Shown piece after piece: positions 51,895 to 61,237 of a stretch of 64,000 nt of DNA. The notes beneath the pieces were generated by a model that made no database searches, was not told the origin of the DNA, and saw nothing but the letters and a program-made list of their open reading frames with translations. The first letter of the stretch is position 1. Each line of letters starts with the position of its first letter. This stretch comes from Sphaerobacter sp. (GTDB lineage Bacteria; Chloroflexota; Chloroflexia; Thermomicrobiales; Thermomicrobiaceae): NCBI RefSeq assembly GCF_019683595.1, contig NZ_JADGHZ010000002.1:1-64000 (forward strand), read 5' to 3'. Made by a program: the position numbers and the translations under genes.

Positions 51895-53011
51895 CCTGGC
51901 CGCCCAGTACGACAGCATCGCGCCCGAGGTCGATGCGGCCATCGCGCGCGTGCTGCGCGGCACCGACTTCATCCTGGGCGCCGACGTCACCGCGTTCGAG
52001 CGCGAGTTCGCCGACTACTGCGAGATCGAGCACGCGGTCGGCGTCGACTCGGGTACGTCGGCCCTGGAGCTCGCGCTGCGGGCATTCAACATCGGGCCAG
52101 GGGACGAGGTGATCACCCAGGCGAACACGTTCGTCGCGACGGTGTTCGCGATCGCCTACACGGGGGCGACTCCGGTGCTCGTGGACGTCGATCCGAGCAC
52201 CTACAACATGGATCCGGAGCTGCTCGAGCAGGCAATTACGCCGCGCACCAAGGCCATCTTGCCGGTCCACCTCTACGGCCAACCGGCCGACATGGACCCG
52301 ATCGTGGAGATCGCCCGGCGCTACGGCCTCATCGTGATCGAGGACGCCTGCCAGGCACACGGTGCCCGCTACAAGGGCCGACGGGTCGGCACCTTCGGCC
52401 ACGCTGCGGCCTTCAGCTTCTATCCCGCGAAGAACCTCGGTGCCTACGGAGACGGCGGCATGGTCGTTACGCCGGACGCCAAGGTGGCCGATACGGTGCG
52501 CCTCCTCGGCAACTACGGCCAGCGGGAGAAGTATCACCACCTGCAGTTGGGCTTCAATCGCCGGTTGGACACGCTCCAGGCGGCGGTGATGCGGGTCAAA
52601 CTCCGCTACCTCGACGAATGGAACGCCGCACGGCGCCGTCACGCCGAACGGTATGCGGAGGTCTTGCCGGAGAACGTCGGCATCCCCTCGGTGCCGTCAT
52701 ATGCGGAACCGGTCTGGCACCTCTACGTGATCCGAGTGCCGAATCGGGACGCGCTCCGCGCCGCACTGGCTGAGCGCGGCATTGCGACGGGTATCCACTA
52801 TCCGATCCCGATCCACCTGCTGCAAGCGTGCTCAGGGCTCGGCTACCGGCGCGGCGACTTTCCGGTCACCGAAGCTGTCGCTGATCAGATCCTGTCCCTC
52901 CCCATGTATCCGGAGCTGTCGGACGGCGCGATCGACTACGTCGCAGCAGCCATTCGCGATGTCCTGGAGCGAGACCAGCCCGCACCGGGGATCGCACGAA
53001 CCGCTGACTGA
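51854..53011 (+). CDS. DegT/DnrJ/EryC1 sugar aminotransferase
   Basis: IPFVDLAAQYDSIAPEVDAAI, IEDACQAHGARYKGRRVGTFGHAAAFSFYPAKNLGAYGDGG. Confidence 0.94.
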   Translation: MSTLQSQRRIPFVDLAAQYDSIAPEVDAAIARVLRGTDFILGADVTAFEREFADYCEIEHAVGVDSGTSALELALRAFNIGPGDEVITQANTFVATVFAIAYTGATPVLVDVDPSTYNMDPELLEQAITPRTKAILPVHLYGQPADMDPIVEIARRYGLIVIEDACQAHGARYKGRRVGTFGHAAAFSFYPAKNLGAYGDGGMVVTPDAKVADTVRLLGNYGQREKYHHLQLGFNRRLDTLQAAVMRVKLRYLDEWNAARRRHAERYAEVLPENVGIPSVPSYAEPVWHLYVIRVPNRDALRAALAERGIATGIHYPIPIHLLQACSGLGYRRGDFPVTEAVADQILSLPMYPELSDGAIDYVAAAIRDVLERDQPAPGIARTAD

Positions 53012-53086
53012 TCGCGACGCAGTCGCCCGTCAGGCGGAGTACGTGCCACCAACCGCCCGGACGGGTGCGGCGGTCGGCTGAGGAGC

Positions 53087-54652
53087 ATGAGCGTGGCGAG
53101 TTGGAACCTCGTCCAACCCAAGTGGATCGACGAAGCGAGCCGGGGCGGTTTCGGCCATCTGGTCACGTCCTGGCCCGCGCAGTTGATCCTCGCGGCCGCC
53201 GTCGGGCTTGGGCTCGGCGGCGCCGCGATCGTCGTGACCGGGTCGAACAGTCGATTCGCCCCGCTGCTGCTCGCTGGGCTCCTGGCTCCGTTCATCGTGG
53301 CAGTTGTCGGGCGCGTGCGCTACGTGCTCCTGATCCTGTTGATCATCACCATCCCGACCGGCCCGGACATCTATCTGGGATACCGCGAAGCCATTGGGAT
53401 GCTCGGCGGGATCGGCGGATGGAACATCTCGCTCGGAACCGTGGCCCTGGGAGGGTTGTACGCGCTCTGGATCGGGGCCGCGCTGACCGGGGTTGCGTAC
53501 GCTCCACGCCCGGCGCTCCGCGAGGCGCGTCCGGTCTTCCTGTACCTGCTCCTGAACATCGTGTCGATCCTCTTCGCACGGGACGTTTTCGCGTCGCTGT
53601 TTGAGACGTTTTGGTTGATCCAGATCGTCCTGATGTTCCTTTATGTCGCGAGCACCGTGGAGACGCGGCGGGATGTCTACGTCATCCTGGCCGCGATGAT
53701 GGCGGCGCTGGCGATCGAGAGCATCATCATGATCGGCGTGGCCGCGACCGGCGTCACCTTCGAAGTCGCGGGTATCTCGACGCGCGTGACCACCACGAGC
53801 GTCTACGCCGGCGGGTTTACCCGAGCAGCCGGCACGCTCGGCTCACCCAACGCTGCGGGCGCCTACCTTGCCTTCCTTCTCGCACCGGCGCTGTCGCTCA
53901 CGATCTGTCACCTGCCGAAGCGATTGCGCTGGCTTGGCGGCGTCGCCTTTGCGCTGGGCACGGTCGCGCTCATTCTGACGCTCTCACGAGGCAGTCTCCT
54001 ATCGTTCGGCATTGCCGTCATGGTGCTCACCGCGATTGGGCTGCATCGTCGGTGGTTTGCCGCGTCCACGATCGTCGCCATGGCCGCGGTCGGCATCGTG
54101 GTGGCCGTCATCTTCGGGCCAACGCTTGTCGCTCGCCTCTTCGGGGAAGACCACGGCGCGGCGGAAGCGCGTATCCCCCTGATGCAGATCGCCTTCCTGG
54201 TGATCGGCGACCATCCGCTCGGGGTGGGCCTGAACAACTTCACCGCCGTGCTGCCGGCATATGTCGGGCCCCAGTTTTCAACGCAATTCATTTACAGCGT
54301 CCACAACTACTACCTGACGATCTGGGCCGAGATCGGTCCGGTGGGGCTCGTGGCTTTCCTCTGGATCCTGGCCGCCGCCGTCCGTCGCGCATGGGCATGC
54401 GCTCACACGCTCGGTCCCGACCTCGCGCCGTTCGCGGTAGCGGTGTTCGGGTCCTTGCTCGGGGAGTCGGTGCACATGTTCGTCGACGTCTACAAGAGCT
54501 GGGCGCAACTCGACTCGCTGTTCCTGGTCGCGGGCCTCCTCATCGCCCTCACCAGGCTCGGCCGCGCGGATGTGGCTGGGCGGCCAGCGAACCGTTGGGT
54601 GCGCCTGCCCGCGTTTATCCCCGACTACCGCACCACTGGGGTAGGGGGGTAG
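53087..54652 (+). CDS. O-antigen ligase/polymerase (Wzy/WaaL-like) membrane protein
   Basis: Multi-TM; GTLGSPNAAGAYLAFLLAPALSL, LTLSRGSLLSFGIAV, HPLGVGLNNF, VHNYYLTIWAEIG. Confidence 0.87.
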   Translation: MSVASWNLVQPKWIDEASRGGFGHLVTSWPAQLILAAAVGLGLGGAAIVVTGSNSRFAPLLLAGLLAPFIVAVVGRVRYVLLILLIITIPTGPDIYLGYREAIGMLGGIGGWNISLGTVALGGLYALWIGAALTGVAYAPRPALREARPVFLYLLLNIVSILFARDVFASLFETFWLIQIVLMFLYVASTVETRRDVYVILAAMMAALAIESIIMIGVAATGVTFEVAGISTRVTTTSVYAGGFTRAAGTLGSPNAAGAYLAFLLAPALSLTICHLPKRLRWLGGVAFALGTVALILTLSRGSLLSFGIAVMVLTAIGLHRRWFAASTIVAMAAVGIVVAVIFGPTLVARLFGEDHGAAEARIPLMQIAFLVIGDHPLGVGLNNFTAVLPAYVGPQFSTQFIYSVHNYYLTIWAEIGPVGLVAFLWILAAAVRRAWACAHTLGPDLAPFAVAVFGSLLGESVHMFVDVYKSWAQLDSLFLVAGLLIALTRLGRADVAGRPANRWVRLPAFIPDYRTTGVGG

Positions 54653-54658
54653 CCGCCG

Positions 54659-56113
54659 ATGTCCAGCACCTTCTCGATCAGCCTGCGCACCATCGCTCGT
54701 AATGCCGCCTCGGTGCTCGCCAGCGACGTGGTCACCCGGGCATCGACGTTCGTGCTCTACGCACTCGTTACCCGGCACCTGGGCCTGTTCCGCTTCGGTC
54801 AACTCTCGCTGGCGTTGAGCATCGTCTACACCGCCCAGGTCTTCGCGACGGCAGGGTTGAAGACGCTCATCATCCGCGAGGCCGCGAAGGATCGAACGAA
54901 GACGGCCCAGTACCTGGTGAACGGGGTCGCAATCGTCACGGGGGCAACGCTGATCTCGCTCGTGCTGCTCCTCGGCTTCGTCTGGATTATGGGCTACGGA
55001 GCCGACACCGCGCGGGTGATCTTGCTGCTCGCGCTGATCCTGTTTCCGTACACGATTTCAACGATCTGCGAGGCGCTCTTCCAGGCGGTGGAGCAGATGC
55101 ACTTCATCGCCTACGTGAACATCCCGCTCAACCTGGCGAAGGCGGGGGGCGCATTCGTCCTGCTTCGTGCGGGCGGCGGAATCTATACGGTCGTCGCGAT
55201 CTTGCTGCTGACGCAGGGAGCGATCGCCGCGTTCGAGCTGGCGCTTGTCGTCTCCCGTGTCACCCGGCCCAGGCTGCGGATCGATCTCGGCTTCATTCGC
55301 CGTGCCCTGAGCCAGACAGCGCCGTTCCTCGCCATCGACGTGCTCATCTCCCTGTGGGGCACGATCACGATCGTCATCTTGTCGTCCTTTCGGAGCGAAT
55401 CAGACGTCGGGCTGCTCAGCGCCTCATCGCAACTGCTCACGCCGGTTGTGCTGCTCTACCAGAGCGTGGTTCTCAGCCTGTTCCCGGTGATGTGCCGCCG
55501 CTACGAAGCGGGCTTCGAGAGCCTCAAGCGGCTCTCCCAGCGCGTCACCGAGCTGCTGATGACGATCGGTCTGCCCATCGTCGTGGGGTTGTCGTTCCTC
55601 GCGGAGCGCATCCTGGTGCTCGTGTACGGCGGGCAGGACTTTGCCCTGGGCGCCGTCGTGCTCCGGATCGTTGTTTGGGAAGTCTTCCTCCGCGCGTACA
55701 CGACGGCCCTCGGGCAGACCCTACTCGCCGGAGATCGCGAGCGCATCACCCTGAGCATCGTGGCGATCAACACCCTGGCCAACCTGGTCATCGGGGTGAT
55801 CCTCATCAGCCAGTTCGGGCTGATCGGTGCAGCACTGACCATCGTGCTAACCCGTGGCGTCGGCGTGGTGCAGCACTACATCCAGGTCTCCCGCATCGCC
55901 GGCTCGGTCAACCTGCTCGCGCCTGTGCGCATACCCGCACTCGCCAGCCTGTGCATGGGGGTGTACCTGATCGTGTTCAGGCACCACGGGATCGTGATCA
56001 CCATCGTCAGCGCGGCCTTGGTGTACGCGGCCGCGCTCGGCGCCCTGACGATTTGGTCCGCCGGCGGTGTCCGGCGCGTCCGCACCCACTATCGCTACCT
56101 GTGGTCGGAATGA
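54659..56113 (+). CDS. Oligosaccharide flippase (Wzx)
   Basis: Multi-TM; NAASVLASDVVTRASTFVLYALVTRHLGLFRFGQLSLA. Confidence 0.88.
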   Translation: MSSTFSISLRTIARNAASVLASDVVTRASTFVLYALVTRHLGLFRFGQLSLALSIVYTAQVFATAGLKTLIIREAAKDRTKTAQYLVNGVAIVTGATLISLVLLLGFVWIMGYGADTARVILLLALILFPYTISTICEALFQAVEQMHFIAYVNIPLNLAKAGGAFVLLRAGGGIYTVVAILLLTQGAIAAFELALVVSRVTRPRLRIDLGFIRRALSQTAPFLAIDVLISLWGTITIVILSSFRSESDVGLLSASSQLLTPVVLLYQSVVLSLFPVMCRRYEAGFESLKRLSQRVTELLMTIGLPIVVGLSFLAERILVLVYGGQDFALGAVVLRIVVWEVFLRAYTTALGQTLLAGDRERITLSIVAINTLANLVIGVILISQFGLIGAALTIVLTRGVGVVQHYIQVSRIAGSVNLLAPVRIPALASLCMGVYLIVFRHHGIVITIVSAALVYAAALGALTIWSAGGVRRVRTHYRYLWSE

Positions 56114-56163
56114 CTCGCACGACGCGGCCTGAGAGACAGCCGCTGGAGGAGGGCACACCACGC

Positions 56164-57294
56164 ATGCGAGTGACCTTGATTTCCTACATCTCGGCGGAAT
56201 ACTGCATCCGCCTGGCCAGCGCCTTGGCGCAGGAGGCGGAGGTACAGCTCATCCTTCCGCGCGAGATCTCCGAACCACACCTGTCCCTGGTCAGCCCGAA
56301 CGTCCGGTTCCTCGCTTTTGACAAGCCGCGGATGCGGCAACCGCTCCGGCAACTCGTCTCACTGCGCCATCTGCTCCGGGAGATCAATGACTTCCGCCCG
56401 GACGTGTTGCACCTGCAGCAGGGGCATCTGTGGTTCAACCTTGCCCTCCCCCTCCTGCGGCGCTATCCGCTCGTGCTCACCGTCCACGACGTTCGCCACC
56501 ACCCGGGTGATCGCTCATCACAGAAGACCCCGCAGGCGGTCTTCGACTATGGGTTCCGTCGTGCGGCCCGCGTCATCGCTCACTGCGAACGCATGAAGCA
56601 GCAACTCGTGGACGAGTGCGGCTTGTCCAGTTCGCGGATCGATGTGATCCAGCGGGTGCTGGTGGGACACGATGAGATCAAGGACGTGGAACCGGCCGAC
56701 ACCAAGCGCATCCTGTTCTTCGGGCGAATCTGGGCCTACAAGGGGCTGGAGTACCTGATCCGTGCCGAGCCGCTGATCACCGCCAGGGTTCCGGATGCGC
56801 GCATCGTCATCGCCGGCGAGGGCGAGGACTTCACCCGCTACCGCCAGATGATGCAGAACCCCGACCACTTCGAGGTCCACAACCGATACGTCTCGCACGA
56901 GCAGCGGGCCGCGCTGTTCGCCGAGGCCAGCGTGGTGGTCCTTCCATACGTGGAGGCATCCCAGAGCGGCGTCGCGCCGCTTGCCTACATGGCCGGAAAG
57001 CCGGTCGTCGCCACCGACGTCGGCTGCCTCCCGGCTCTCGTTGAGGACGGCCGCACCGGCTATCTCGTCCCCCCGCGGGACGAGCGCGCTCTGGCCGATG
57101 CCGTCGTCCGCCTGCTCACCGATGCCCCGCTTCGTCACCGGATGGGGCAGGCCGGGCGCCGAAAGCTGGAGACCGAGTGCCACCCGGACGTCATCGCCAA
57201 GCAGACGCTCGCGGTCTACGACCGCGCGCTTGCCGACACGTCCGCTCGGTCGTCCCAGGGGAAGGAGGTCAAACCGTGGATCACTACGCTCTAG
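56164..57294 (+). CDS. Family 4 glycosyltransferase
   Basis: VLHLQQGHLWFN, ILFFGRIWAYKGLEYLIRAEPLI, VVVLPYVEASQSGVAPLAYMAGKPVVATDVG; ATG 56164 preferred over ORF start 55354. Confidence 0.9.
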   Translation: MRVTLISYISAEYCIRLASALAQEAEVQLILPREISEPHLSLVSPNVRFLAFDKPRMRQPLRQLVSLRHLLREINDFRPDVLHLQQGHLWFNLALPLLRRYPLVLTVHDVRHHPGDRSSQKTPQAVFDYGFRRAARVIAHCERMKQQLVDECGLSSSRIDVIQRVLVGHDEIKDVEPADTKRILFFGRIWAYKGLEYLIRAEPLITARVPDARIVIAGEGEDFTRYRQMMQNPDHFEVHNRYVSHEQRAALFAEASVVVLPYVEASQSGVAPLAYMAGKPVVATDVGCLPALVEDGRTGYLVPPRDERALADAVVRLLTDAPLRHRMGQAGRRKLETECHPDVIAKQTLAVYDRALADTSARSSQGKEVKPWITTL

Positions 57295-58421
57295 CTGCCG
57301 ACAAGCTCTATCGGTACCTGGTGACCAACCACGGAGACGGCGGCGCGCTCGTCGGGCCCGATCCCGGGATCCGCTTCAACTACCGCATCGGCCGCTTTGT
57401 CAAGGGTTATCTGGGCTTCGTACGGTGGAACGATCAGTTGTACTACCTGCAGGGGCAGGCTTACTGGATCCTTGCGAACTGGATCCTGCACGAGCGCACC
57501 GGCGACGAATCGTACGCCCGAACAGCGATCGATTGTGCCGACAAGATCCTGGCACGCCAGCGACCCGACGGCGCCTGGGACTACCCGAACCCGGAGTGGG
57601 CCGGGAGGGTGGCGACCGTAGAGGGCACCTGGGCGAGCATCGGGCTCATCGAGACGTTCCGGCGCACGGGCGAGCAACGCCTGCTCGACGGCGCCCTCCG
57701 CTGGCACTCCTACCTCCACCGGGAGATCGGCTTCCAGCGCATTGGCGACGAAGTTGCCGTCAACTATTTTGCTCGCCGAACAGACGCGCGGGTTCCGAAC
57801 AACAGCACGCTCTATCTCTATTTGCTCGGAGCACTCTGGGCGACGACGAAGGACCAGCGTTATCTCGATGAGACGCCCGGGCTGGTGACCTTCCTGGAGC
57901 GAGCACAGCTCTCCACCGGCGAGCTTCCTTACTCGGTGGACGGTCTGGAAGACACGCGCGGGCGCACACATTTCCAGTGCTACCAGTACAACGCGTTTGA
58001 GTGTCTCGACCTGATCCAGTACCACACGCTCACCGGTGACGATCGGGTCCTCCCGATTATCAGCAACGTTCTGCGGTTCCTGAGCGACGGAATCCGGGAG
58101 GACGGGCACGCGGCATACGCCTGCAACAGTGTCCAGCGCCGGGTCAGCTACCACACCGGAGCGCTGGCCGCCGCCTTCACCGAGGCCCGGCGGGTCGGGA
58201 TCGACGACTACACCCCCCTGGCCCGCAAAGCGTACGCGTATCTCATCAGCCTGCAACGACCCGACGGCGGGTTCATCCACTCTCAACGCGACTACGGTGT
58301 GCTGCGCGATGTCCGCTCGTATCCACGCTACCTGGCGATGATCCTGTACCACCTGCTCATCGCCGAGGCGCTCACCGAGGACACCACGGGGAAGGAGGCA
58401 GCGTACGACTCCGTACGCTGA
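57276..58421 (+). CDS. Alpha/alpha-toroid fold protein (epimerase/hydrolase-like), possible polymer-modifying enzyme
   Basis: Repeated helical motifs with QRPDGAWDYPNP, GTWASIGLIETF, QRPDGGFIHSQRDYGV; GTG start with GAAGGAGGT. Confidence 0.6.
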   Translation: MDHYALAADKLYRYLVTNHGDGGALVGPDPGIRFNYRIGRFVKGYLGFVRWNDQLYYLQGQAYWILANWILHERTGDESYARTAIDCADKILARQRPDGAWDYPNPEWAGRVATVEGTWASIGLIETFRRTGEQRLLDGALRWHSYLHREIGFQRIGDEVAVNYFARRTDARVPNNSTLYLYLLGALWATTKDQRYLDETPGLVTFLERAQLSTGELPYSVDGLEDTRGRTHFQCYQYNAFECLDLIQYHTLTGDDRVLPIISNVLRFLSDGIREDGHAAYACNSVQRRVSYHTGALAAAFTEARRVGIDDYTPLARKAYAYLISLQRPDGGFIHSQRDYGVLRDVRSYPRYLAMILYHLLIAEALTEDTTGKEAAYDSVR

Positions 58422-59657
58422 ATGGCTATGCGGATTGCCGTCATCGCCTCGATGAAGCGAGGACTCGAACACTTCGTCTTTCGCGAGCTCATGTCGCTGG
58501 AGAAGCGGGGTCTGTCCATCAGCCTCTACCCGACGAAGCAGGGGCCGGGGCTCTACAACCCGAAGCCGGAGTGGGATGTCCTCCGCTGGCGGCCGCTGGC
58601 GGTGGTGGCGGCACAGCCGCGCTGCTTCCTTCGAGCGCCGGCGACCTACCTGCGCCTGCTCCGCGAAGCCGTTGCCATGCGCGCGATCGTCGACTTCCTG
58701 CTGGCCTGGTACTTCGCCCGGTCCATGACGGATGCCTCGGTGATCTACGCCACCTTTGGCGATCACAAGCTATTCGTCGGTTACTTCTGCAAGCGGATTC
58801 TCGGGCTCCCGCTGGTCGTGACGATTCACGCCTACGAGCTGTATCAGAACCCAAACCCGCGGCTGTTCCGCCGCGCCCTCGCGGCATGTGACCAGATCAT
58901 CACCGTGACCGAGTACAACCGGGAGATTCTGGCGGAACGCTACGGCGTCGACCCGGAACGCGTCGCCGTCGTGCGCATCACGGTGGATACCGACCGCTAC
59001 CGGCCGGCCGACAAGTTCGTGATCCTCATCGTCGCCTACTTCGTGGAGAAGAAGGGGCACGACGTCCTCTTCGAAGCCGTGCGCCGGCTGGGCCGCGACG
59101 ACATTGAGGTCTGGGTCGTGGGCGACGTCGGCCCGGGGGAACCGGTGGTCGACGCCCGGGCGCTGGCGGCAAAGCGCGGCGTGGCATCCCAGGTGGTCTT
59201 CTTCGGCGCGCTGGGCGGCCAGGCACTGGAAGCCCTCTATCGGGCCTGCGACGTGTTCTGCCTGCCCAGCCACCACGATAGTCTCGGCGGCGCCGAGGGC
59301 TTCCCGACCGCCATCGCCGAGGCCATGGCCTTCGGCAAGCCGGTCATTTCGACCCGCCACGTCGAGATCCCGCGCATCCTCGACGAGATCCTCGTCGACG
59401 AGAAAGACCCCGAGGGACTCGCACGCGCGATCGACTACCTCTACCGCCATCCGGAAGAGCGTGCGCGCCTCGGGGAGAAGAACCGGCGGATCGCCGAAGA
59501 GCGCTTCTCACTGCGAAACACCGACAAGACCGCGGCGATCCTCGCCGGGCTCGCGTCCGCCAACAAGCCCGATACCGCCAACCCAGCGACATCAGTGGCT
59601 GAGGCCACGGCCAGGGAGCCATTCGCGGTCCCGGCATCGCGCGATCGCGGTCAGTAG
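58422..59657 (+). CDS. Family 4 glycosyltransferase
   Basis: VTIHAYELYQNPNP, ILIVAYFVEKKGHDVLFEAVRRL, CLPSHHDSLGGAEGFPTAIAEAMAFGKPVISTRH. Confidence 0.9.
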   Translation: MAMRIAVIASMKRGLEHFVFRELMSLEKRGLSISLYPTKQGPGLYNPKPEWDVLRWRPLAVVAAQPRCFLRAPATYLRLLREAVAMRAIVDFLLAWYFARSMTDASVIYATFGDHKLFVGYFCKRILGLPLVVTIHAYELYQNPNPRLFRRALAACDQIITVTEYNREILAERYGVDPERVAVVRITVDTDRYRPADKFVILIVAYFVEKKGHDVLFEAVRRLGRDDIEVWVVGDVGPGEPVVDARALAAKRGVASQVVFFGALGGQALEALYRACDVFCLPSHHDSLGGAEGFPTAIAEAMAFGKPVISTRHVEIPRILDEILVDEKDPEGLARAIDYLYRHPEERARLGEKNRRIAEERFSLRNTDKTAAILAGLASANKPDTANPATSVAEATAREPFAVPASRDRGQ

Positions 59658-59667
59658 GAGGAGAGCC

Positions 59668-59778
59668 ATGGGTGGAATCTACCGCGTCTACCACGTCCGG
59701 CACCGCGGGGCAATCGACGACCCTCTGGTCGCCTCCGGACGGTCTACCAGTCTGACGATCCAGTCACGCGACTGCTAA
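59668..59778 (+). CDS. 36-aa small ORF
   Basis: MGGIYRVYHVRHRGAIDDPLVASGRSTSLTIQSRDC* preceded by AGGAGGAG; lies between two CDSs. Confidence 0.4.
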   Translation: MGGIYRVYHVRHRGAIDDPLVASGRSTSLTIQSRDC

Positions 59779-59788
59779 GGAGGTCCCC

Positions 59789-61105
59789 ATGAAGATCAGT
59801 GTGTTCGGCCTCGGCTACGTCGGCTGTGTCTCCGCCGCGTGCCTGGCCCACGACGGGCACCAGGTTGTCGGGGTCGACGTCAATTCGCAAAAGGTGGAAA
59901 CCGTCGGCGCCGGACGGTCCCCGATCGTCGAGCCCGGGCTGGATGAGCTCGTGGCGGAGGGCGTTCGCTCCGGGAGACTCGTGACTACGACGAGCGCGCG
60001 CGAGGCGGTGGCCGCAAGCGATGTCAGCCTGATCTGCGTCGGCACGCCCAGCAACGGCAACGGCAGCCTGAGCCTGAAGTACGTCGAGAACGTGTGCCGG
60101 GAAATCGGCGACGCACTGCGTGACAAGCGCGGGTACCACGTCGTGGTCATGCGCAGCACCGTGCTGCCCGGCACGTGCAGGGAGCGGCTGATCCCCGTGA
60201 TTGAGGAGTATTCGGGTCGGGACGCCGGGGATGGCTTTGGCGTCGCGATGAACCCTGAATTCCTGCGCGAGGGGAGTGCCATCAACGACTACTTCCACCC
60301 GAGCCAGATCGTCATCGGCGCGTTGGACGAGCGGAGCGGTGACATCACCGAAGCGCTCTACGACGGGATCGACGCACAGCGCGTACGCACCACCATTGAA
60401 ACGGCTGAGACGGTCAAGTACGCCAGCAACGCCTTCCATGCCACGAAGGTGGCGTTTGCCAACGAGATCGGGCGCGTGTGCAAGGCGCACGGCGTCGACG
60501 GCTACGAGGTCATGAACATCCTGTGCATGGACCGGCGGCTCAACATCTCCCCGGCGTACCTCAAGCCGGGGTTTGCCTTCGGCGGGTCCTGCCTGCCGAA
60601 GGATCTCCGCGCCCTGCTGTACCGCGCCAAGGAGCACGATATCGACCTTCCGCTGCTGCGCGGCGCGCTTCAGAGTAACCAGGCACAAATCCAGCGGGGA
60701 ATCGAGATGGTCGAGCGCACCGGGCGGAAGCGCGTTGGGGTCGTCGGCCTCACCTTCAAGGCCGGCACGGACGACGTCCGCGAGAGCCCGGTTGTGCCGC
60801 TGGTGGAGACCCTGACCGGCCGTGGCTATCAGGTTCGGGTCTATGACGACATCGTCGATCTCACCTGCCTGGTGGGTGCCAACCGGTCGTACCTGGAGCA
60901 GGAGCTGCCGCACATCGCGTCGATGTTGCGGTCGTCTCTGGAGGAGATGATGGAAGAAGTCGATGTGGTGGTCGTCGCCAATAACGGGCCTGCGGCAAAG
61001 CGGACCCCTGCGTTGTTGCGCGATGATCAAATCCTCATCGACCTTGCTGGCGGAGCTCGTGGCGCTCAGCTTGCAGATAATCAGTACGAAGGTATCGCTT
61101 GGTAG
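59789..61105 (+). CDS. Nucleotide-sugar 6-dehydrogenase, most like GDP-mannose 6-dehydrogenase (AlgD)
   Basis: SVFGLGYVGCVSAACLAHDGHQVVGVDVN, SPIVEPGLDELV, ICVGTPSNGNGSL, GFAFGGSCLPKDLRALLYRAKEHDIDLPLL, VGLTFKAGTDDVRESP, C-terminal YEGIAW. Confidence 0.85.
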   Translation: MKISVFGLGYVGCVSAACLAHDGHQVVGVDVNSQKVETVGAGRSPIVEPGLDELVAEGVRSGRLVTTTSAREAVAASDVSLICVGTPSNGNGSLSLKYVENVCREIGDALRDKRGYHVVVMRSTVLPGTCRERLIPVIEEYSGRDAGDGFGVAMNPEFLREGSAINDYFHPSQIVIGALDERSGDITEALYDGIDAQRVRTTIETAETVKYASNAFHATKVAFANEIGRVCKAHGVDGYEVMNILCMDRRLNISPAYLKPGFAFGGSCLPKDLRALLYRAKEHDIDLPLLRGALQSNQAQIQRGIEMVERTGRKRVGVVGLTFKAGTDDVRESPVVPLVETLTGRGYQVRVYDDIVDLTCLVGANRSYLEQELPHIASMLRSSLEEMMEEVDVVVVANNGPAAKRTPALLRDDQILIDLAGGARGAQLADNQYEGIAW

Positions 61106-61237
61106 TGGCCAGAGCTGCGGCCGGGGGCAGCTCCGCCCCGGCCAGGTCCCTATCGTGGCCAGCCGTGGAGGAGATGGAGTCGCTCGCCAGTGCCTCCGGC
61201 GTGCGCTCGCATACAGGAGATAGAGAAGCTAGCCGCT

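Noticed and set aside
55354-56163. N-terminal extension of the GT ORF listed as 55354-57294
   Set aside because: Overlaps wzx out of frame; GT-like sequence begins at ATG 56164
57291-58766. 491-aa minus-strand ORF
   Set aside because: Shadow ORF opposite the toroid protein and GT genes
59744-61030. 428-aa minus-strand ORF
   Set aside because: Shadow of the AlgD-like dehydrogenase
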